Shown: positions 25,271-32,301 of the stretch, in pieces
Layout: each line of letters starts with the position of its first letter
Numbering within the stretch: position 1 is the first letter of the stretch
From: Polyangiaceae bacterium
GTDB taxonomy: Bacteria; Myxococcota_A; Polyangia; Polyangiales; Houyiibacteriaceae
DNA: 35,623 bases
Direction of reading: 5' to 3'
NCBI GenBank assembly: GCA_027009115.1
Contig: JALVDI010000220.1
Span: 1-35,623, forward strand
The notes under the pieces: model-generated
What the model was told of the DNA's origin: nothing
Databases searched by the model: none
Seen by the model: only the letters and a program-made list of their open reading frames with translations
Position numbers and translations under genes: made by a program

Positions 25271-26281
25271 CTACGCGGGGTTGCTGGGACCGCGGGGGTA
25301 GAGGTCGGCGACGAACGCTCCGTAGCCGTTGTAGACCTGGGTAGGGACGCGCGCGCCGGTGTCGATTCGTCGTTCGCTCGCCTGGGACCAGCGAGGGTGC
25401 GGCGTATGGGGGTCGACGTTCGCATAGAAGCCATACTCGCGCGGCTGCAGGCGGTTCCAGAAGGTCGGTGGCCGCTCGGCGACGAGCTCGATCCGGACCA
25501 GGCTCTTGAGGCTCTTGAAACCGTACTTCCACGGCACCACCAAGCGCAGCGGCGCGCCGTGTTGGGGCGGCAGCGGGTGACCGTAGATCCCCGTCGCGAG
25601 CAAACTCAGCTCGTTCGTCGCCTCGTCGAGGCGCAACCCCTCGAAGTAGGGCCAGGGATACCAGGGCTGCGACGCGACGCCCGGAAGCTCGGGGTCGTGG
25701 ATGCTGACGAAGCGCACGTAACGGGCGGCGCGCGTCGGCTGCACTTCCTCCAGCAGCGCCCTGAGCGGGAACCCGGTCCAAGGGACGACCATGGCCCAGG
25801 CCTCCACGCAGCGGAAGCGGTAGACGCGCTCCTCGAGGGGCATTCGCCGCACGAGCTCGTCGACGTCGAAGGTGCGCGGCCGATGTACGAGGCCCGTGAC
25901 CTCGACCTGCCAGGGGCGCGTACGCATGCCCGCCGCCAGCTCGTGCACTCGCTCCTTGTCCGTGGTGAACTCGTAGAAGTTGTTGTAGCGGCCGGCGATG
26001 GCCTCCGGGGTGATCGCCCGATCCACCCGGTAGCGGCGGGACCGCGGCGCCGGGTAACGCCCCGGAAGCTCCGAAGGCGGCGGGGTCGCGGCAGCACGCG
26101 CCGAGGCCGCCGGACGGTCGGGACCGCAGCCGAGCAGCAGCGCGCCGGCACCATAGCCGAGGGCCGCCAACAGCTCGCGCCGCCGGAGGAACACGCCCTC
26201 GGGGGTGACGCTCTGCTCGGGGATCTCCCAGCCGGCCCGAGAGAGGGCTCGGACCCTGACCACGCTTCGACGACGACCCAT
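25271..26281 (-). CDS. msrP: MsrP (YedY)-type protein-methionine-sulfoxide reductase catalytic subunit
   Basis: ITPEAIAGRYNNFYEFTTDKERVHELA, YRFRCVEAWAMVVPWTGFPL, YGHPLPPQHGAPLRLVVPWKYGFKSLKSLVRIEL; Tat-like RRRELLAALGYGAGALLLGC with lipobox. Confidence 0.94.
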   Translation of the reverse strand: MGRRRSVVRVRALSRAGWEIPEQSVTPEGVFLRRRELLAALGYGAGALLLGCGPDRPAASARAAATPPPSELPGRYPAPRSRRYRVDRAITPEAIAGRYNNFYEFTTDKERVHELAAGMRTRPWQVEVTGLVHRPRTFDVDELVRRMPLEERVYRFRCVEAWAMVVPWTGFPLRALLEEVQPTRAARYVRFVSIHDPELPGVASQPWYPWPYFEGLRLDEATNELSLLATGIYGHPLPPQHGAPLRLVVPWKYGFKSLKSLVRIELVAERPPTFWNRLQPREYGFYANVDPHTPHPRWSQASERRIDTGARVPTQVYNGYGAFVADLYPRGPSNPA

Positions 26282-26332
26282 CGCTGTCCTTTCCTCGACG
26301 CCTTCCTCCAACAACGGTAGATCGATTCTTCG

Positions 26333-27700
26333 GTGCCCGCCTTCCTCTCGCTCTCGTGCCTCGCGCTGTGCTTCGGGCTGCTCCGGGCCTGCGGCGTCGA
26401 GTCGCTGACGTCCGCTCAGACCGGGGAGCAGACGGAGGCTGGCGAACGCACTCGACCTCCGCCGGTAGCAGAACCCGAAGAACCAGAGACGGACGTAGAG
26501 CCGGAGCCCGCCCCTCCCTTGCGCCGGCGACCGCCCCGGATCCACAGCCGCCTGTCGCCGAGCACCGTGGCGCACCTGCGCGCCATCGCGGCGACCGCGG
26601 ACTTGCGCGACGACGTCTTCGCGAAGATGGGCGGATCGAGCATCGAAAGCTTCGCCTACCTGCACTGCTTCGCCAGCGACCGGCACCTCGACCTCGGTGG
26701 ACGCGAGGAGCTGCGCCCGACGATCGAGTTCTTCCGAGGCGGCCGTGCCGACCGGCGCCACAATCCCTTTCGAAGACGAAGCCTCGCGGCCCACAAAGGA
26801 TGGTCGCTGCGCCACGGATTGACCGGACGACCGACGCGCATCGTCCGGGAGTTGCGCGCGACCCGTGCCCGCTACGCGCTGCTGCTCTTTGGGGGCAACG
26901 ACGTCCAGGCACGCAACCCGAGGCGCTTCGGCACGCAGCTCGAAAAGACCGTCGAGACCCTGGTCCACCGCGGGGTCGTTCCGGTGCTCGGCTCCACCTC
27001 GCCGCGCGGCGACGACCCGGCGATGGACCTCTGGGCGCGCCGCTACAACCGCATCAGCCGCGGCATCGCCCGCGCCTGGGACCTGCCCTACATCAACTTC
27101 TACCTGGCTCTCGAAGCCCTCCCTCGTCACGGGCTCGCTCGGGACGGCGTCCACTCGAACGTGCTGCTCGACGGGGGGCGCGGGCGCCCCTGCGTGTTCA
27201 CCGAAGAGGGTCTTCAGCGCGGCATGAACGTGCGCAACCTGCGGACCCTCGAGTCGCTGCACCGCCTTCGCTCGGTCCTGGGCGGGCAGGCGGCGCCGGA
27301 CCCGGAACCGGAGAGACCGACCGGTGAGGGGACCGCGGCCTCGCCCCTGCACGTGGCGAGCGCCCCCTTCGCGGAGCGTCGGGGTGCGGCCGATCTGTCC
27401 GCCTCCCTCGATGGCTACAGCTGCGAAGGCTCGGCATCCGCCGACGGCCCGGAGCGCGTCTACCGGGTCCTCCTCGGGGAGCCGACCACCCTCTGGCTCT
27501 CGACGCTGGCGCGCCGCGGAACCGCCCGCGTCTATGTGCTGGGCGCCGAGCTGGACCCCGCGAGTTGCGTCGCTTCCGGCGAAGAGCTCGAGATCGAACT
27601 CGGGCCCGGCGTGCACCACATCGTTGCCGAGCTTCAACCCGAGGGCGACGGCGCGTCGCTCACCTTCATGCTCGACTACCCGGTGCAGCCGCCGCCTTAG
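26333..27700 (+). CDS. SGNH/GDSL-hydrolase-like lipoprotein
   Basis: Lipobox LLRAC; KMGGSSIESFAYL, ALLLFGGNDVQ, RDGVHSN consistent with SGNH blocks; C-terminal ~100-aa beta-rich domain. Confidence 0.75.
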   Translation: MPAFLSLSCLALCFGLLRACGVESLTSAQTGEQTEAGERTRPPPVAEPEEPETDVEPEPAPPLRRRPPRIHSRLSPSTVAHLRAIAATADLRDDVFAKMGGSSIESFAYLHCFASDRHLDLGGREELRPTIEFFRGGRADRRHNPFRRRSLAAHKGWSLRHGLTGRPTRIVRELRATRARYALLLFGGNDVQARNPRRFGTQLEKTVETLVHRGVVPVLGSTSPRGDDPAMDLWARRYNRISRGIARAWDLPYINFYLALEALPRHGLARDGVHSNVLLDGGRGRPCVFTEEGLQRGMNVRNLRTLESLHRLRSVLGGQAAPDPEPERPTGEGTAASPLHVASAPFAERRGAADLSASLDGYSCEGSASADGPERVYRVLLGEPTTLWLSTLARRGTARVYVLGAELDPASCVASGEELEIELGPGVHHIVAELQPEGDGASLTFMLDYPVQPPP

Positions 27701-27761
27701 CAGCCCCTCTCCGTACTGCCGGGCGTCCGACGCACCAAGAGGACTTGGGGCGGCTGTCGGG

Positions 27762-28946
27762 TCAGGTGCCGAGGTGCGATGCGATCGGGCGCCCCTGCGC
27801 TCGGACCCAATGCGCCTGCGCGATGCGCACGAGGTGCACCAGGAACGAGAGGGCCGCCCAGATCGCGATGAGGGTGATGCCGAGCGCCTCTTGGCCGAAA
27901 ACCCACGCGATCGTGAGCACGAGGAGGTTGGGGTCTCGGCGCGCGGTGATGCTCCGAAAGAACGAGTCGAAGGGCCGCCAAACGTGCAGCTCGATGCCAA
28001 AGACCTTGATGAAGTAGGCCTCTTCGAGCCGCTGCGCGACGTAGACGACGACGAGGGTCCACAGGACCCAAGGCGCTTCGGGCCGCGCCGCGAAGTCGGG
28101 ACCGAGCCCGACGATCCAGGCCCAGTACCAAAACGGCGGGTGAATGAGATCGATGGCGTGATCGAAGATGTCGCCAAGCTTCGACGAGGTGAGGGTGACC
28201 CGCGCGAGCTTCCCATCGACGGTGTCGAGCAGACACATGAGCCAGGCCGTCAGCAGGCCCCAACCAAACTGACCGCGCCACCACAGCGCGATGGTGGCGA
28301 GGGTGCAGAGCAAGCCAACGAAGGTGATGTGGTTCGGTTTGAGGTGCAGGCGGGCGGCCCAGCCGGTCACGATCCGCGAAGGCAGCGGGAAGATGTACTT
28401 GGTGACGACGTCGGTAACGCCCTTGTAGGACCCGGCAAAGATCCGCTTTTCGACGGACGCGCGGCTATCGGCCGTGACCCGCAGCAGGTAGGGCACCTCA
28501 CGCTTGCGGAGCTTGTCGTTGTAGCTTCCGCACAGCTCCTCGGGGGTCTTGAGGGGGATCGTCTGCAGCGAGCTGCCGGCGGCGCCCCGGCCCTCGACCA
28601 GCACGCGTGCCGCCTCGGCCGCCTGCTCGCGACGAACGTGCAGGGCCGCGGGGCTATCGGCGTCCGGGGCGCGCACGCCGACGTTCGGCGTACGCACGAG
28701 GCTCGCGACCACCGCGTTGTCGTAGGCCCAGTCGGCTCGGAACAGCACCCCATGATCGGCAAGCGCGAGCCCGCTCAAATCGCCGTCCGGACGATGGTGG
28801 ACATCCCGGACACCGGCGCGGGCGAGGCTCCGGCGCAGGCGCTCGGCGCCCGTGAGCCCCCAGAGGCGCACCGGCGACCGTCCGACGATGATGGCAGTAG
28901 GCGGGGCGCTCTCGGTCATAGGCGACTCGGAGTCGGGCGGCGACAT
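27762..28946 (-). CDS. CDP-alcohol phosphatidyltransferase with an N-terminal extra domain
   Basis: DTVDGKLARVTLTSSKLGDIFDHAIDLIH matches DGx2ARx8Gx3Dx3D exactly; N-terminal AIIVGRSPVRLWGLTGAERLRRSLARAGV and SYNDKLRKREVPYLLRVTADSRASVEKRIFAGSYKGVTDVVTKYIF. Confidence 0.92.
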   Translation of the reverse strand: MSPPDSESPMTESAPPTAIIVGRSPVRLWGLTGAERLRRSLARAGVRDVHHRPDGDLSGLALADHGVLFRADWAYDNAVVASLVRTPNVGVRAPDADSPAALHVRREQAAEAARVLVEGRGAAGSSLQTIPLKTPEELCGSYNDKLRKREVPYLLRVTADSRASVEKRIFAGSYKGVTDVVTKYIFPLPSRIVTGWAARLHLKPNHITFVGLLCTLATIALWWRGQFGWGLLTAWLMCLLDTVDGKLARVTLTSSKLGDIFDHAIDLIHPPFWYWAWIVGLGPDFAARPEAPWVLWTLVVVYVAQRLEEAYFIKVFGIELHVWRPFDSFFRSITARRDPNLLVLTIAWVFGQEALGITLIAIWAALSFLVHLVRIAQAHWVRAQGRPIASHLGT

Positions 28947-29114
28947 TGGCTCACATAGGCAGGGCTCCGGACGTGGTCAAGCGGCGGGCTTCGCAGTCCA
29001 TTGAAGTACGGACCGCGAGGGTTCGCTCTCGGGTCCATTTGCCTACGCGAGGCGGCCGGACGCGGAACTCTTGAAGGTTTTTGAGGCACCGGCGAGGGCT
29101 GCTAAGCCTCCCCC

Positions 29115-30044
29115 ATGACTTCGGGCCCGATCGACAAAGTCACGATGCGCCTCGTGGCAGCGATGCCGCAGAGTTTCCGCTCCGCCGCCCACCCGGCGGT
29201 CTCGCGCTTCGTGGAGCAGTGGTCGCCGTTTCGCTGGGCACGCAACCGACGCGCGGACGTGTTCTTCCTGTGGTTCCCCAAAACCGGCGGGACCTGGGCC
29301 CGGCTGCTTCTGCACAGAGCCCTCACGCAACACTTCGGCATCACCGAGGCGCCTCCCCTCGAACTCGAACCGCTCAAGGACTTCGATCCGCGGGTGCCAC
29401 GCATCCGCCCATTTCACGACGACGCACCTCACTGGAAGCGACCGGAGCAGCTCCGCACGCACAAGGAGCGCTACCGGGGCCGCAAGGTGATGCTCCTGGT
29501 GCGAGACCCTCGGGACGCGATCGTCAGCCTGCACTTGCAGGTCACCCGCCGATGGAAGGTCGACTCGGACATGCCCCTGTCCGAGTTCATCTGGCGCGAC
29601 CGAGGGGCCCTACGAACGATGATCCGCTTCTACAACATCTGGGCGCAGCACCGCGACGTCCCAAGCGAGCTGCTGCTCGTGCGCTACGAGGACGTGCACG
29701 CCGACACCGAGGGATGGCTACGCAAGATGCTCGACTTCGTCGGGGTCCCAGGCGTGAGCGACGCGATCATCCGCGAGTCCGTCGAGTTCAACGACATCGC
29801 GCGGCTCCGCCAACGCGAGCAAGCAGGCCAATACGACACGCGCCGGCTAAAGCCTGGCGACCCCAAGGACCCGGACTCGTTCAAGGCGCGCAAAGGGAAG
29901 ATCGGCGGCTTCGTCGACTACGTGAGCCGTGATGACGCCGAGCGCATGACCGAGCTCATCCAGCGCGAGATGGATCCCTGGTACGGCTACCCCGTCGACG
30001 TGCCCCTCATCGGCTCGGACGCCGCGGCGACATCGACGAGTTGA
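29115..30044 (+). CDS. P-loop sulfotransferase
   Basis: FFLWFPKTGGTWARLLLHRAL (5'-PSB-like) and VMLLVRDPRDAIVSLHLQ (3'-PB-like), LLVRYEDVHADTEGWLRKMLDFVGV. Confidence 0.92.
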   Translation: MTSGPIDKVTMRLVAAMPQSFRSAAHPAVSRFVEQWSPFRWARNRRADVFFLWFPKTGGTWARLLLHRALTQHFGITEAPPLELEPLKDFDPRVPRIRPFHDDAPHWKRPEQLRTHKERYRGRKVMLLVRDPRDAIVSLHLQVTRRWKVDSDMPLSEFIWRDRGALRTMIRFYNIWAQHRDVPSELLLVRYEDVHADTEGWLRKMLDFVGVPGVSDAIIRESVEFNDIARLRQREQAGQYDTRRLKPGDPKDPDSFKARKGKIGGFVDYVSRDDAERMTELIQREMDPWYGYPVDVPLIGSDAAATSTS

Positions 30045-30747
30045 GCTCGTCGGAGAGCAGGCGGATGCGGCCGACGACCGTCGCGATCGGGTCGAGGACC
30101 GTGGCCCGCGCGCTTCCGTCGTAGAGCACCGAGAGCTCCGTACAGCCGAGGATGACCGGCGACGCGCCGAGGCCGTCGATGAAGGACGCGAAACCGGCAG
30201 GATCGAGGCCGCGCTTCTGCTTGACCTGCTCGATGTACTGGCGAATCTCCCGCTGCTGCCGTTCGTCGGCGGCGACGACCTCCATCCCGCGGCGGCCGAA
30301 GTAGTCATCGTAGACGCCCGTCGCGATGGTGCCTTCGGTGGCCAGAAGGAAAACGCGCCGGACGCCCTGGTCCTCGCACTGGGCGGCGACGAGATCGATC
30401 ATGTCCAGGACACGGTCGTCGCGGCCGCCGAGCCGCTGGCGCACCTCGGGCAGGAAGCAGTGCGCCGTGTTGCAGGGCATGCAGATCACGTGCGGGTCGT
30501 AGCGAAGGAGGCCCTCGATGGAGGCCGTCATCCCCGCGACGAGCTCGTCGCGTCGCTCCCCGTAAAGGATCGCGCGCGTCCGACTCGGCAAGGTGCAGTG
30601 GTTGTCGATGACGACCCTCGGCCGCTCCCACTCCTTGTCGACGTCGAAGGCGTCGAGGATCTCCCGGAAGAAGTGGAGCGTGCTGTACGAGCCCATACCG
30701 CCGAGGATCCCGACGACGAAGCGGTTGAGGTTGTCCATAGGGATCAT
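30007..30747 (-). CDS. Aspartate/glutamate racemase family protein
   Basis: VGILGGMGSYST, ICMPCNTAHCFLPEV, ASPVILGCTELSVL: both catalytic Cys motifs present. Confidence 0.93.
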   Translation of the reverse strand: MIPMDNLNRFVVGILGGMGSYSTLHFFREILDAFDVDKEWERPRVVIDNHCTLPSRTRAILYGERRDELVAGMTASIEGLLRYDPHVICMPCNTAHCFLPEVRQRLGGRDDRVLDMIDLVAAQCEDQGVRRVFLLATEGTIATGVYDDYFGRRGMEVVAADERQQREIRQYIEQVKQKRGLDPAGFASFIDGLGASPVILGCTELSVLYDGSARATVLDPIATVVGRIRLLSDELNSSMSPRRPSR

Positions 30748-30760
30748 CGAGCGGGATCCT

Positions 30761-31708
30761 TCATCGGGGGTCGGCGGGCGGCGGCCACCCCGGGAGCGGG
30801 AGGACGCGGGCAGCGAAGGGGTGCGTCGCCGGAAGCCACGGCCAGAAAGGGCCCCGGTCTCGACAGGCGGGCACGTCGGCGGCGGGGCAGTAGATGCGAA
30901 CGTGGAAGTGGTTGCGGTGCGGGTGGCGCACGCCTGCAGAGATGACCACGCGCTCGACTTTGGCCAGGAGGGCCTCGCTCGCGCCGAGACGGCGCCCCTG
31001 CGCGAGGAGCCGGGTCCGAACGCTGCGATGCACGAAGGCGTGCTGGACCGGCGCGCTCTCGTCCGTAACCAATGCCTCGATGAGGAGCCAGTTGCGGAGG
31101 TCGTCGAAGCGCACGGCGACCTCCCCGTCTCGCCCCCGTCCGCGCCGGTTGACCGAGACGAAGCGGCGTGGTTCGCGGGGGACCGCAGCCTCGTCTTGCA
31201 GATAGAATCCCAGGTCCACGTCGCGGCCGTTCTCGTGGGAACGGTGCCCGACGAGGTTGCCCCCGCCGCGCTTCGACAGCTCACCAACGTTCAACCGCGC
31301 GCCCGGCGCTTGGGCCTCGACCCACTCGGCGACGCGCTGCAGCAGATGCACGAGCGCGCGCGTGCCCCAGAAGTTCCCCCGCGGAACGTCGACCTCCATC
31401 CGATGAATGCGGGGGGACGAGCGCAGAAGGACGCCACCCTGCAGGCGTCCGCGCCATGGGTAGCCGAGGCTCCGGCTCGGCCCGTCTTCCCCTTCCACGG
31501 TGGGCGTGGAAAACGCCGCACAAGACGCCGCTGGAGACGCGGCACCAGACGCGGCCGGAGACGCAGCCGGAGACGCGGCCGGAGACGCCGCGTCAGGCAG
31601 CTCGGCGCCGGCTCGCCCAACGGCGAGGGTCCCGAAGACGAGCGCCAGCGCGCGAACGAACCTGGAGAGCACCGCCCCTAGGATCCGCCGCACGGGCTCC
31701 CCACGCAA
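30761..31708 (-). CDS. mepA: Penicillin-insensitive murein endopeptidase (MepA/LAS family)
   Basis: VGHRSHENGRDVDLGFYL and GVRHPHRNHFHVRIYCP zinc motifs; signal peptide, then a (SPAA)n linker. Confidence 0.9.
   Translation of the reverse strand: MRGEPVRRILGAVLSRFVRALALVFGTLAVGRAGAELPDAASPAASPAASPAASGAASPAASCAAFSTPTVEGEDGPSRSLGYPWRGRLQGGVLLRSSPRIHRMEVDVPRGNFWGTRALVHLLQRVAEWVEAQAPGARLNVGELSKRGGGNLVGHRSHENGRDVDLGFYLQDEAAVPREPRRFVSVNRRGRGRDGEVAVRFDDLRNWLLIEALVTDESAPVQHAFVHRSVRTRLLAQGRRLGASEALLAKVERVVISAGVRHPHRNHFHVRIYCPAADVPACRDRGPFWPWLPATHPFAARVLPLPGWPPPADPR
31524..31595. repeat. Six 12-bp tandem units (GACGCGGCCGGA-type) in the mepA linker
   Basis: Consecutive units gacgccgctgga/gacgcggcacca/gacgcggccgga/gacgcagccgga/gacgcggccgga/gacgccgcgtca; on the minus strand they encode SPAA-like tetrapeptides. 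Confidence 0.9.
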
Positions 31709-31764
31709 GGTTGGAGCTGCGGCGCCTAGGTGCGATCGGTCCGCAGCGCGTGCTAAGGGAAGCC

Positions 31765-32217
31765 GTGCCGAGCAAGACGGCGGCGGGGCTGGTCATGGTG
31801 TCGGGGGACAAGGTGCTGCTCGTCCACCCCGGCGGCCCCTACCACCGCCACCGCGACGAGGGGGTCTGGTCGATCCCCAAGGGACTGGTCGAACCGGGCG
31901 AGGATCGGCTAGCGGCGGCGCGCCGGGAGTTCGAGGAGGAGACCGGACACCACCCGCCGGAGGAAGGGCTCGTTCCCTTGGGATCCATCCGCCAGTCCCG
32001 CAAGGTCGTGCACGCCTGGGCGTTCGTGGACGATTGGGATCCGCGCGAGCTGGTCAGCAACGAGTTCGAGCTCGAGTGGCCGCCCCGATCGGGGCACGTC
32101 GAGCGCTTCCCGGAGGTCGATCGCGCGGCGCTCTTCACGCTGGCGGAGGCGCGCCGCAAGGCCGTCCGCGCGCAGCTCCCGCTGCTCGAACGCGCGCTGG
32201 CCGCGTTTGGGCCCTGA
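31765..32217 (+). CDS. NUDIX hydrolase
   Basis: GLVEPGEDRLAAARREFEEETGH fits Gx5Ex7REUxEExGU; GTG start at 31765 with AAGGGA upstream. Confidence 0.9.
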   Translation: MPSKTAAGLVMVSGDKVLLVHPGGPYHRHRDEGVWSIPKGLVEPGEDRLAAARREFEEETGHHPPEEGLVPLGSIRQSRKVVHAWAFVDDWDPRELVSNEFELEWPPRSGHVERFPEVDRAALFTLAEARRKAVRAQLPLLERALAAFGP

Positions 32218-32240
32218 TACTCGGCATCCCCTCGGCTCAT

Positions 32241-32262
32241 GGACGCGGCATGGGTCGCGTCC
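32241..32262. terminator. Candidate hairpin at a convergent junction
   Basis: GGACGCG-GCATGGGT-CGCGTCC perfect 7-bp stem between the NUDIX CDS (+, ends 32217) and rlmKL (-, ends 32302); no T tract. Confidence 0.35.
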
Positions 32263-32301
32263 GCGGATCGACTGACGATGGTATCTTGAGATGGGCTGTA
32301 G

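Noticed and set aside
26282-28216. N-terminal extension of the minus-strand 981-aa ORF beyond MsrP
   Set aside because: The extension runs antisense to the SGNH protein; MsrP starts at the ATG at 26281, just before the divergent gene.
29011-29037. tRNA-like T-arm hairpin GGACCGCGAGGGTTCGCTCTCGGGTCC
   Set aside because: No accompanying acceptor, D or anticodon arm; only an isolated GC-rich hairpin.
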